A stretch of 52,166 nucleotides of DNA from Bigelowiella natans CCMP2755 (taxonomy: Eukaryota; Cercozoa; Chlorarachniophyceae): the NCBI GenBank assembly GCA_000320545.1, contig ADNK01002756.1:1-52166 (forward strand). The letters run 5' to 3'. Below are positions 35,580 through 45,551 of the stretch, one piece after another (the first letter of the stretch is position 1; each line of letters begins with the position of its first letter). The notes beneath the pieces were generated by a model, which worked only from the letters and a program-made list of their open reading frames with translations, made no database searches and was not told the origin of the DNA. The translations under genes and the position numbers were made by a program.

Positions 35580-36332
35580 ATCAGTATCACAATCGTGATC
35601 ATTATCATCACCCACCACACACTGTAGATGTCCAACAGCAGCGAAACCAGAAGCACATTCGATAGGGCACACGAAACCGCTCACTGTATAGGAATGTCTG
35701 CAGTGGCAGATAATGGGAGGGGGCAAGGGAGGAAAAGGACGAAAAAACAAACGGGGAAATTTCAGTTATAATAATTTTAAAAAAAAAACAGAAAAACCAT
35801 TTTTTATGCTTCTTTATTTGGCTGCTGTGTGTAATTTAGCAATATATGCATAGTAGTATGTCGCAAATATATCATAGGCCTCTTAGGATAAAACCGAGCT
35901 TGAAAAAAGCTCCAAACATCTCATCCGCGCTACCCCCCCCCCCCCGCCCCCCCCCATCTTTCAAGCACCAATATCGAATGGATATGATAAGGTGGTTCTT
36001 GAGTTATTACCGTGAGCCGTCGCATGGAGTTGGGAAAGATGTGATCTGTTAGTGATATCATCGACAAAAAGCCCGCATTCTTAGTAATATGGGGACGAAT
36101 GGAATACTTATACCACAAAAACACTACTACTACTACTACTACAAATCCTACTAGTGCTGCTGCGCTGCTGCTCGCTGGTAGTACCGCATTCGTAAGAGAT
36201 GCTGAAGGCACGTCTGTAGTGCATGCACCCCCGACCTATGTGTTGTTGGTAATGTAAAGTACTCAATCATTCGGCGAAGAAGCAGAAGGCCCAATAGTAA
36301 GACTTTTAAGAGATAACAAGATAGAGAATGTA

Positions 36333-36394
<62 letters not shown>

Positions 36395-36554
36395 CGTTAG
36401 CGATAGGTTCTTTTTGACTGTAAAAACCTGCACACTATCATGATCATCTTCATCGTCATCATCATCATCATCGTGCAGGGGATGGGCCAGGCCCTGACGA
36501 CATGTCATCAGCGAAAGGGGTGGGAGAAGTGTACACACAAATATATACATATGT

Positions 36555-36592
<38 letters not shown>

Positions 36593-37202
36593 ATATATCA
36601 AGAAAGAAGGACTTGAAATAACCTGGGGCACTGATACGCTCATAAACACCGGAGCACCTGCTGTCTGCTGGCCATAGCGATTGTGTGTTATTTCCATTGA
36701 GCAGGGAGGGCTGAATGGAATGAGGATGAGAAAAGGGGAGGGGGGGGGATGAGTGCTGATGATGCACTTGAACAAACGGTAGTTGTTCGTATTAAAAACG
36801 GCAGAGATTGTCGGATTTGTCCGCACTATTATTCAATATGAGAGTCTTCTTCGTGTTGTTATATCAAATCTTCGGCGACTCAAACGTCATATGGCAATCC
36901 ATTAACGCTTGGGCTGCGTCTTTCTTTTGTTCCAAACACGAGAAGGGGGGAGGGGGGGGGGGGGGTTAGATTCTTACTATTGGCCCGGCTGCAGCTCCTG
37001 GTCAGCGTTTGTTATCTGAGTAGTACGGCATCATGCAATGATAATGAAAATCTCTGTCGCACATGATTTCTTGCTCCATTCGAGGCCGTCACATGATGAA
37101 GTCCACAGTATGAAGTCCACAGTTATTGTTGTTCTCCATGTATATAGAAGTGCTGCTCGAGTTTAAGCCGTAATTGTTTGGTGCGTTGTACCCCTCCTAC
37201 TC

Positions 37203-37235
<33 letters not shown>

Positions 37236-37380
37236 TTAGTAGTACTACCTCCATGCGGTAGGTCCCAGGTAAAGCGTCGTTGACCTCTGCGTACCACCTG
37301 GCGCAGTATCGATCATGAAACAACAACTATACAGCTTGATTATGCAACAAGAAATACTTGGAGTGTAGGTGGTATATAGC

Positions 37381-37417
<37 letters not shown>

Positions 37418-37998
37418 GTAAAAGAGTAAATAGGTAGTATATACATATACACACAAATACACACACACAACTTGGGGATGTTGGCTTACCAGTCAACTAT
37501 CTTGTCGTCATTATCGTTCCCCCCCTCCTCAGCTCCTTGGCAAATGCAGACGAATGAGCAATCGGCAGTGGGATCATAACGTATACATAATGATGATGAT
37601 GACAATGATGATGATGATGATGATGATGATATTGATGGTGATGATCATAACATCAACGATAAAGAAGGGGAAAGTACCTATATCTTTTAGACAGTAAGGT
37701 TTCGCCGAGCCGAACGACGAAATCGCCCATTCCTATGCGTTTTTAATGTCAGTGCTGTGCGTGTAATAGGAGTTCTAAACTACTGGTGTTGATGTTGGTG
37801 GTGGTGGTTATACCTGTGTAGGATCTGGAGAATTTGACAACGGTGTGTAACAGGTCAAATGGCTTCCAGACCTATAGATATGTGTAGGTAAACACGTGAT
37901 GTGATATTGCGAATGATATCAATTACATTATCGTTCGATTGGGCGAGTAGTGTGGTATGGGCGTGCGTGTGTTTGTGTGTGTGTGTGAGAGAGAGAGG

Positions 37999-38045
<47 letters not shown>

Positions 38046-38614
38046 AGTATACACCCCACAGTAAACATTACCGAACAAGGTTTTGGTTGTTTGAATTCTT
38101 CAGTGTTTTGCAAGCCTTCCGTCCTGTTGTATATGTGTGTAAAGCAATGTGGTTATATTGACTGAGCAACCTGCTTCGAGTTGTAAAGCGAGCTGCCCTT
38201 CCACAAGTCAAGATTACGTCAACCGTCTCAGCAAAAGAAATGTGTTAGATACAAACCATTATAATCCTCCGATTGGGAAAGGAACATTGCCTCCAACTGA
38301 CTCACGCTGACAGCCTAGCCAATTAATAACGCGATGTATCTTTAGCATGTCCATGCGCATATATTTTGTTCAAGTGAGCGCCCTAAACACTCTCGTCAGG
38401 GCGCCTAAAAGTAAATCTACGGGGAGGGGGGGGGTAGAGGGGTTGAATTACATCATCAATTTGGCCGACGGAGCAAATATCCGTGAAATTATAAAAGAGG
38501 TCCATCTGATATTATGACAGCAATAGCCAAGATGATCGACAACTAGTTCGGGATTATGGATAATGCATATGTACAGGAGTATGTTTAACAACAGTGTAAG
38601 GCACACGCACGCTC

Positions 38615-38649
<35 letters not shown>

Positions 38650-39004
38650 GCATTTTGAATATCAAAAAAATAGCCAACCCCATCAGGAGGAGTGATCTTG
38701 ATTCTCCCTTCAACAGTGCCGGATGTGCTGTGGTCATAAGTTCCAAGAAAGAACGTCTAGTGAAATAGAATATTAGGAATGCAAGGGAAGAGGAGGGGGT
38801 AGAAGAAAATAGAGACTGATGATTTTATGTTTAATTAAGCGATATCACTTTAACGCACGTTACCGTAAGATGGGGCTCATCGGGATGAAAAGCGCTGCAC
38901 ACCATTGACAGATGCGCTTCAGCCTGTTGCGCCATCATGACTGCTACAGTCATCGTCGTCACAACCACGGTGAAGTGGCTACGAGGGAGGGCTTGGATCG
39001 CCAT
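29960..39004 (-). CDS. receptor-like membrane protein B (signal peptide, two sushi modules, Cys-rich, multi-pass)
   Basis: Start ATG is 39002-39004. The first 30 residues form a signal peptide (R in the n-region, hydrophobic TVVVTTMTVAVMMA, cleavage near AEA). Exons supported in phase include 38864-39004, 38650-38756, 35619-35697, 35404-35485, 35197-35235, 34966-35039, 34814-34854, 34574-34674 and 29960-34293 (TAA 29960-29962). Others, near 37800 (SGSHLTCYTPLSN), 37700 (EWAISSFGSAKPYC), 37530, 37270, 36990 and 36640, also join in phase; a few junctions between 38.3 and 35.8 kb are unresolved. Two sushi/CCP modules occur (GFAAVGHLQC-DGVWAEEAFQC, and CAFTCSGVLVGYG with ECGNDGTW). They are followed by an S/P/T stalk, a beta-rich part, a Cys-rich module (CPENAFCPGGARC, RGFW, GYEGVLCASCEKGYY) and about nine hydrophobic helices (for example LLLGGACLLTYLLIRLAIA). 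A cytosolic Ser/Gly-rich tail of about 350 residues ends the protein. It is a relative of gene A and probably a surface receptor or adhesion protein. Confidence 0.78.
34412..34440. repeat. (GT)n microsatellite
   Basis: GT tract in the intron preceding the large last exon of gene B. A (CTC)n tract at 34499-34536 lies in the same intron. Confidence 0.95.
35058..35076. repeat. poly-G tract
   Basis: About nineteen G residues in an intron of gene B, between two halves of the second sushi module. Confidence 0.9.
35503..35577. repeat. (AC)n ... (AT)n microsatellite pair
   Basis: AC tract of about 34 nt and AT tract of about 32 nt in the intron that splits the first sushi module of gene B. Confidence 0.95.
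35933..35955. repeat. poly-C tract with one G
   Basis: C12-G-C9-type run in an intron of gene B. The exact length is unreliable. Confidence 0.85.
36332..36392. repeat. (AC)n(AT)n microsatellite
   Basis: Compound repeat in a gene B intron. A similar AT tract lies at 36556-36588 and another at 37383-37413. Confidence 0.95.
37588..37632. repeat. (GAT)n microsatellite
   Basis: Interrupted GAT repeat in an intron of gene B. It leaves no AG upstream of the next exon for a long way, which helps place the acceptor at the CCAAG near 37547. Confidence 0.9.
37973..38041. repeat. (GT)n(GA)n microsatellite
   Basis: Short GT tract followed by about 55 nt of GA, intronic in gene B. Confidence 0.95.
38617..38646. 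repeat. (CA)n microsatellite
   Basis: About fifteen CA units. On the minus strand it forms the beginning of the intron after the second exon of gene B (donor GTATGTGTG). Confidence 0.95.
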
Positions 39005-39419
39005 TACCCCTGTGCTAGTACGAAAAGGGCGTGTGTGCGTGAATGTCTATTCTTGGTTTTATCAAGAAACAAAACAGCCGTTTGCCGGTAAAACGGGCGT
39101 CCGTGGCCACATAAATGGTCCTGTTGCGCATGGCTACGACAAATGGAAGCCAGTTGTCTCTCCGTCCCACATTGGCGATCATCAAGAGCTTGCTTTGCAT
39201 CGCTGGCGGCACGCACTTATCCCGAGCGAGGGTATGTGCCACCGAAGGAACCTTGAAAACTGTTCAAGCGACAGAATAAGAATGCAGATCGGCCTTGAAA
39301 AGCAAGAGCCAGCACATTTTGGGTTCTTCCTCCACAAAGCGTTCATTGGAAGCCAGCTCTGGCAGCACATATGCGACGATAAGATTAATGCACAGTGTAT
39401 CGCATCTACGACAATATAA
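38937..39419 (+). CDS. 160-codon ORF overlapping the first exon of gene B in antisense
   Basis: ATG at 38937, TAA at 39417-39419 immediately followed by AATAAAC, which contains an AATAAA-type signal. The sequence (for example HINGPVAHGYDKWKPVVSPS, GFFLHKAFIGSQLWQHI) is mixed and without low complexity. Its first 68 nt overlap the signal-peptide exon of gene B on the other strand. No domain is recognised. It may be a small gene, a remnant, or chance; the minus strand of the same segment also has frames of 60-75 codons. Confidence 0.3.
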   Translation: MTATVIVVTTTVKWLRGRAWIAITPVLVRKGRVCVNVYSWFYQETKQPFAGKTGVRGHINGPVAHGYDKWKPVVSPSHIGDHQELALHRWRHALIPSEGMCHRRNLENCSSDRIRMQIGLEKQEPAHFGFFLHKAFIGSQLWQHICDDKINAQCIASTTI

Positions 39420-40599
39420 ATAAACTATTTTATTCGAAATTATGAATTACTCAAAAAACTTTATACGGCAGCAATTTTATGTTGTCGCAGAATGTTATTA
39501 CAAGGCATAGTGTGGTGCTTCAACGACAACGACTTCTCTTTGTACATGGATCACCTACGAGTACGACGGTACCCCTTCCTAATGGAGATGCCCGTATCTG
39601 GACTATGATACACCACATGTGACAACTTACAATGCTATTTGCGCCAGTTCGATTGTCTCTTTTAAATAATGCAGGGCTTTCTTGATGTAACTTGAGTCCC
39701 TGTCTCTCCTACCTGTACAAAAGCAGTGCAATGTGCTGGTACGACGAAGCATGTTGATTGTCTTTTACATGAGATAATCTCTTTCACATTTCAGATCGTT
39801 ATGTATACATATTTTAAATAGTAGGAAATTTTCCTGCGACTAGAATGTAAATGAGTTGGTCTTTAGGCTAATATTACGAAATTTATCGAGCTAAAATTTG
39901 GCCGATATTTTCCAAAATTTAATATATGTCTTACATGTCAAACTCTGCATTTTTGGGGGGTTTGTCAACGATTTTTAGATTGTAATATTTGGATTTCTCT
40001 CTAATATTTTAATTTATCAGTAAACGACTATTAAAAATCAATGTATTTAGGACATAACATATTTCTTTTCATGTATATATTTGGAAATACAAGTTCTTTC
40101 ATAATCTGAAGATAGAATCAGACTTGATATTGATAACAAGAAATATTGAAACACTATGTTATAACTACGACTGCATTTCGTGATTGACGTATAGATAAAT
40201 ATACATCCCATCATCACCCTCTTGAAGTTCTCCTCCCTAGCCGAAAACTGAAAATAGGCAAATCATGACCTGAAACAGACCGTCTCTAAATACATATCTC
40301 ACTATGATCCAGAATATGCACACTATATTTCCTAATTTTCAAATATTAATGTTGTCGCTACCTAAGAAAATACGGCTTCTCAACCCTTCACTCCTTACGA
40401 ATTACTGCTGAAACATGATTAAAGAGCTCTAAATTCGAGCCTGCCATGCATGAGCCACCCTGCTTGGAACGGAGGCTGTAGTTTAGGGACTGAGACGGAA
40501 TTCAGCTCGCCCAACCCCTTACAATCAATTGGAGGTTAATCTTTTGGATTCTTCCTCTGAACGCCATCTTGTATTTGCGATCAATCAAATTTCATCGGT
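39420..40599. other. AT-rich stretch, no gene seen
   Basis: About 1.2 kb of AT-rich sequence with stops in all frames. It contains the 5' flank of the single-exon gene at 40600, but no recognisable promoter motif. Confidence 0.5.
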
Positions 40600-41493
40600 A
40601 TGAATCCAACGAGCAACAGTGACAAGTCATCTGTTAGCTCACGGAGTACGGATTGGTCCCCTTTCAATAACCACAGTCTCTCCGGCTCAAATAGCCCTGT
40701 CATACAGGCATCACCTAACCCTGGCAGGCCTCTATTCGCAACCCTGAGTAGAGAACAGTGCCTCCGTGTCCGATGGGGTGATTCAACAGCGACCGTGAAG
40801 CAGAAGCCAGCCAGCACTGAGGGAAGGGCAGGGCACGAACCGAAGTCTTTTCCTTTACCAACTGGAAATAATAGCGACGAGAAACTTTACACGCGGCGGC
40901 GCTCTCACGCAAAGCGTAGGTTTTCGTCTACGTCAAAGCTCAGGTCACTGTCAGCAAGGCCAAGTACGACCGCTTCTTCTATATCTGAAGCCCCCTTTTA
41001 TCCAGAGAACTGCAGTGGGTCGAGTGAGGGTGGAATCGTTAGTCATGGAATGAAATCAGACCAGCAACAGCATAGCTCTAGTATGTCGGTCGATATTAGC
41101 AGCCAAACCAAAGCTAAATTTCGGCGTCACAGCTATTCTGGGGATGATGGTATATCAATCGATAATGAGCAGGAAGATGAAGGACCGGGCATGGTGGATG
41201 ATAGTGGAGGAGAAGAAGGATCCAGCAAGCGGCGGAGACGACTGGACGCCTCGCGTGATTCTAAGAGTACAGGGCAGCAGTCTGAAGGACCTTCTGACGA
41301 CGTATTGGATGCGATAAATAGTCGATACAAGCCTCCACTGCTACTGCAAAATCAATCATTCCTAGATTCTCATTTCTCTGAATCTCCATTTGTTACACCA
41401 CCACTATGTTCCAGCACGATATTGACTGGTAAACATCACATGAAAGAGCCACAAAAGAGGCGCTTGCTTATTTTGAGGCGAGGGGAGCAATGA
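40600..41493 (+). CDS. single-exon Ser-rich basic protein, unrecognised
   Basis: ATG 40600 to TGA 41491-41493, 297 residues without introns. The protein is rich in Ser, with short ordered patches. Residues 56-59 read RVRW within CLRVRWGD, which fits the RVxF-type docking motif for protein phosphatase 1 (R/K, V/I, any, F/W). Basic clusters TRRRSHAKRR (98-107) and KRRRR (210-214) look like nuclear localisation signals. Acidic DNEQEDEGPG lies near 188-197. Small charged proteins with an RVxF motif are often PP1 regulators, but the motif is short and common. No paralogue or partner lies nearby. Confidence 0.6.
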   Translation: MNPTSNSDKSSVSSRSTDWSPFNNHSLSGSNSPVIQASPNPGRPLFATLSREQCLRVRWGDSTATVKQKPASTEGRAGHEPKSFPLPTGNNSDEKLYTRRRSHAKRRFSSTSKLRSLSARPSTTASSISEAPFYPENCSGSSEGGIVSHGMKSDQQQHSSSMSVDISSQTKAKFRRHSYSGDDGISIDNEQEDEGPGMVDDSGGEEGSSKRRRRLDASRDSKSTGQQSEGPSDDVLDAINSRYKPPLLLQNQSFLDSHFSESPFVTPPLCSSTILTGKHHMKEPQKRRLLILRRGEQ

Positions 41494-41930
41494 ACTATGG
41501 TAGCGGGGATGTAATGAATCTGGGATTTCGGCACAATATTACAAAAAAGGGTCGAAATTAATCGATTGTAAACTTAATTGTTCCTCGAAACTTCCATACA
41601 TTTATACACCGAGACTAAATGAAAAAGCGTTCCCTGTCCCCCCTTCGTAGTTAGCGATATGTAAGATGCATCCCCTTTGCCACCATTCGGGAGATGACTT
41701 CGTAGAGAAACGGCAATGTGGTATCTGTGTCTGATAATTACTACGAATGCTCCTCTTCCCGATCCGAACAATGTACAGAGAGAAGAGTTAAGATGCTGTA
41801 AATTTAAAATGAATGACAACGATATATTGAAACCTAAATAAAAAAAGAGGATTGCTGCAAATGACTGCGAGTCGTTAAATAATTTATGTTTTCTTTTTTG
41901 TAATTTTTTTTCTTGCATCGGTAGCAGAGC
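41494..41930. other. 3' flank of the single-exon gene
   Basis: AT-rich sequence with no supported gene. A 145-codon minus-strand frame (41574-42011) has hydrophobic patches but no domain and no introns, and it runs into the palindromic-word island, so it is not called. Confidence 0.35.
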
Positions 41931-43150
41931 TGCAATGTAGCATGAATTGTGTGTCCCTGTCATGCAATGCAATGCTAGAGCTTGCGATGTTCTAGCCATT
42001 GAAAGTGGCATAACATTGGGTAGTGACTTTTGATTGCTAGTACAGCGTACGTACAGAGTATAGCCTGTGGTGTAGAAGCAGACTGAAGCCTCTACGTACC
42101 ATCATCGTACGCTTGCTCGACTAGCAGCTAACTAGCTAGTTGAGCAGTCCCAGTAGCGTACGTTGCTGAAAGAGCCATCAAGTTTATATACTTTGTTTGC
42201 ACGCGTGTACAGCGTAGTGCAGTACATGCATGTAGTGCCATCGTATCGAACATTTCACACACCTTGGCGGAGTTTGGACATGTGTGTAGCAATTGTCAGC
42301 ACATCTGTGCGTCGCACAACAAGTGTGCCACGTCACTTATTGCATGAACGCACGCGTACAGTTGTTGCGAAAGGTCCACATGCAAGTCTGTTCATTATGT
42401 ATAATAGACACAGTAATAGCATATATATTATACACATGGTATTACATGGCGCGATTATCTGTACACGGTGGCAATTCGCAGCTATTATACTATCGAGCCC
42501 ATACCCTGGTTCATCTCGGGCGCAACCATCTCGTTGCTGTTAAATTGCCATGCAAGGTTCAACCGAGTTTCTATAGCCATCTGGTGCCATGTCTATAATA
42601 TGTGTTTTAGTGTCGATCAATGAAGCAGCAATGCAGATGAAGGGCGAAGTGCAGCAGGTGCTGGCATATGTGGCATGATTTTAGGAGCCATTGCATTAAT
42701 GAGGCTGTTTGCGTCACGTCATGTTCTTACATGGGCGCAAGTGAAGATTACAAGAAACAGAAAGACACGTGTGCGTGCATGTATGCGCGGCACAAAGCAC
42801 ACATGCGCATGACACATACATGCACTGCATGTACGTGATGCGACTGCAAGTATACAAGCAATGTGCAATTCCGATCGATGCATGAGTTCGTGTTATATAG
42901 CTTAGAAGCTAGCTAGCGATGCGAGTGTGTGTTTTCATGTTTTGACTGGACGGGTGCGCACGAGCTTGTGCAGAGCAGCTGTATATGGACCCCACTTGCG
43001 TTGTAGCGCATGTCGATCATCGAGCATGCGAACTATAGAACACCGCTTGCATCAACAGTCGGCATAGCCATGGTACGTGCGCACACGTAATAACTGCACT
43101 AGCACACTTGTTACGATTTTAGCTCTGCTTGCTCGCCGACTCATATAGGT
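41930..43150. repeat. palindromic-word island 5, no gene
   Basis: About 1.2 kb rich in GTAC, CGTACG, TGCATG, CTAGCTAG and GCATGC-type words. It lies 3' of the single-exon gene at 40600-41493. No coding frame is convincing. Confidence 0.6.
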
Positions 43151-43718
43151 TGAAAAATTAAGAAAGGAGAATATCTACACAAATGTGATCTAAGGCATGA
43201 AATTGCGGCCATGTGATCATTCTTCAATGAATGTTTCTGTATGTGTTTAATGACACGAAGTTCAGAGTTAATCTGCTACATGGCAACGTTAATTTTAACT
43301 TGAGTACATTTTCTATTCTAACTGTGGAATAATATATCTCTTTGATGTTCGACATATTATTTTAGCGTTTGGACCTCCACTATCATTTGAATGAAAACTG
43401 TGACGATTGCTTATCTAATACGTGTGGCATAATTATGTACAACGTGGACAGTCTTTCTCCACAGTTCTACAATCTGTTACATCTCACTAGAGAATCTAAT
43501 AAACAACCTTCAGGTTGTATTTTTTTTAATTGTTTGCTATTGAAACATTGACTAGGTTACACTGCAGTATGATGAATGTAACGTTCTGATCATTTTTATG
43601 ACTCTTTTTAAACGTCATCAATAATAGAAGGTGCAATTATGGTGCACGTTCTGAATCTAAATTTACGAATTGATTACTGAATACAGCTTTTCGATTGGAT
43701 TTAATGATCATATAGTTT
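43150..43718. other. AT-rich stretch, no gene seen
   Basis: No frame beyond 60 codons and no structural feature recognised. Confidence 0.45.
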
Positions 43719-44183
43719 CTACACGGAGACCTGAGAATCTTTGATCACGTAAGAAATAATTGATACAAATTGCTCTGCACTTTCTATGCTTCCTCTCGCC
43801 GACTTTTTGGGCCTGAAAGTCCTTCGTATCTGCCTCCCGAGCGTAGACCGCATAGATAGTTGTAAGAACTTCAAAAGACGTCTTAACTCGCGTCTTCTTG
43901 CAGGAGCCTTCATTCCATTTAATTGGAGGTAGAAGTTTACTAAGTAACTGATCGAGACATCGTCCAGTGTGGAATAAACATGAAGGTTATGCTCGAAGCT
44001 CTGCGGTCGGTCTGCTTCACTTTCTCTATTTGGGGAACTAATTCCAACATGTGTAGATGGGCTAGGTGAAGCGAGGAAGGGTGATGAGGAAGAAGGGGAA
44101 GGGAGGGAAAGCGTAGGTGGTAAGGGATCAGCGAACATGCTATGAAATTTGAGCGTTGGTAGGACTATTTGAAATGACTGCAT
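43719..44183 (-). CDS. 154-residue protein, unrecognised
   Basis: ATG at 44183, stop at 43719, no introns. The first half is rich in Pro and Ser. The second half looks ordered: SISYLVNFYLQLNGMK, a basic helix RRRELRRLLKFLQLSMRS, RQIRRTFRPKK, and a closing hydrophobic segment FVSIISYVIKD. The basic amphipathic helix could bind nucleic acid or membrane, but no family is recognised. Length and composition favour a real gene moderately. Confidence 0.45.
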   Translation of the reverse strand: MQSFQIVLPTLKFHSMFADPLPPTLSLPSPSSSSPFLASPSPSTHVGISSPNRESEADRPQSFEHNLHVYSTLDDVSISYLVNFYLQLNGMKAPARRRELRRLLKFLQLSMRSTLGRQIRRTFRPKKSARGSIESAEQFVSIISYVIKDSQVSV

Positions 44184-44715
44184 GAAAACTGTTGCTAGCC
44201 AAAAAGTTAAAGAAGGGCCGATTTATTATTATTACATTTTGGCAACTGTTCCTAGTTACGACAGCGAATATTTGATGTCTTATATAGATCAATTCCTTTG
44301 ATTTTGTTTCTCAGAATAATGATTGTGCAAAGGTAGCAAAGTGAGTTAGGAAACACCAACGTCTAGAATTTTTGAATGAAAGTACAGATTTTCTATATGT
44401 AGGCTATTTTCCATATATATTTGATATGGTAAGCTCTCCAAGGGATCTTGCACAGTTCAGGTGGGGTATATCCTTGGTAGTGTTTTTCATTACTTGCCAG
44501 TGGAACCGCATTATTATTTATTAACTAAAATTGATAAATTGAGAAAGAACCCCTTTATTTTGGTTTTTTTTACATGAAAGTAGAGGCTTCAGACCTTGGC
44601 TGTCTTCAATTCGTGCGATTGTGAAAACAAAGAAGAAGAAGAAATCATTTTTCCTCATAGAAATTTCGAGTAAAAAGGAAGTACGATTTCAGAGAGCGAC
44701 ACGGATTATAAAAAG
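44184..44715. other. no gene seen; 3' flank of the tRNA
   Basis: AT-rich sequence. On the minus strand, the T-rich run immediately 3' of the tRNA (about 44709-44715) would serve as the pol III terminator. Confidence 0.5.
44709..44715 (-). terminator. pol III T-run after tRNA-Arg
   Basis: On the minus strand the tRNA is followed by TTCTTTTT, a typical RNA polymerase III stop. Confidence 0.7.
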
Positions 44716-44788
44716 AACAGCTGACGGGACTCGAACCCGCAACCGCCTCCTTAGGAGGGAGGCGCCTTATCCATTAGGCCACAGCCGC
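44716..44788 (-). tRNA. tRNA-Arg(CCU)
   Basis: Full cloverleaf on the minus strand, 73 nt with the discriminator T and no encoded CCA. Acceptor GCGGCTG pairs with CAGCTGT (two G-U). D stem GCCT/AGGC with loop AATGGATA. Anticodon stem CCTCC/GGAGG with loop CTCCTAA, giving anticodon CCU, which reads AGG. Variable loop CGGTT. T arm GCGGG-TTCGAGT-CCCGT carries the B box GGTTCGAGTCC. No intron. A TTCTTTTT run follows the 3' end. Confidence 0.95.
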
Positions 44789-45350
44789 AATAATTTTGTA
44801 AATATTTTGCGAATATTACCTGACTCATAAAAATATTTAGCAATAAATTCATATGAGGTGGAGGATTCATAAATGTTCGTGCTTTGTTTTGAAATCTCAT
44901 CTCTGTGAACAAATGAAGGCCATTGCACTCAATTTCTTCCAGTTTCAGCTAAAAACACCGTCTTTACGAGTTCATTTGCGGTCCACTTTTTTCAACACAG
45001 CTTTTGAGAAGAAAGAGGAACATGTTCAAATAATGTGTTTAGTTTGATCCGAATTGCACATAATATCCTTGTCTTATTCAATAATTCTTAACAATTACAG
45101 GAACATCGATTTTGAAGCAAATCTGAAAGCTGCTTTGAAAATCGCTCCCCGTCCTCGTTCTCCGATTTTCGTCTTTTGTCTTCGGATCACGTGGTAGTGG
45201 GGCACTAATTGTGTTTAATCCATGCTCAGCGTCACAAGTGCAAATTTTATGTGTAACTCTCGTTCGTATTTACTTTTTCATTGTTCCGCGTTTGGCAAGT
45301 ATCTACCGGCGGTAGTCCTGTAATAATACCCGAATGCTGATCATTAGAAC
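44789..45350. other. no gene seen; region between tRNA and zinc-finger gene
   Basis: Short frames only. It contains the 5' flank of the zinc-finger gene. Confidence 0.4.
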
Positions 45351-45410
45351 TTGTTGAGTTTGGCGTATCGATTAAGTGTCTTGTTGAGTTTAGCGAATCG
45401 ATTAAGTGTC
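45351..45410 (+). promoter_or_regulatory. 30-bp tandem duplication upstream of the zinc-finger gene
   Basis: Two adjacent 30-bp units, 45351-45380 and 45381-45410, differ at two positions. Each contains TTGTTGAGTTT and ends ATCGATTAAGTGTC. The pair ends about 140 nt before the ATG at 45552. Duplicated blocks at this distance can be transcription-factor sites or part of a 5' leader; the role is inferred from position only. Confidence 0.45.
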
Positions 45411-45551
45411 GGTTTGGTGAAGTGACTTCGACCTATATTAAGTTCAATCTCTATATAGATATTCTTTCATGGTCAAGGCCTAAGGGGTGGGGTTACGGGG
45501 CACGGTACGCCAGGGATTGAAAGTGGAGTACACAACAAATCTCACGATATT

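Noticed and set aside
41574-42011. 145-codon minus-strand ORF
   Set aside because: It mixes AT-rich sequence with the palindromic-word island, has no domain, and no splice sites support it.
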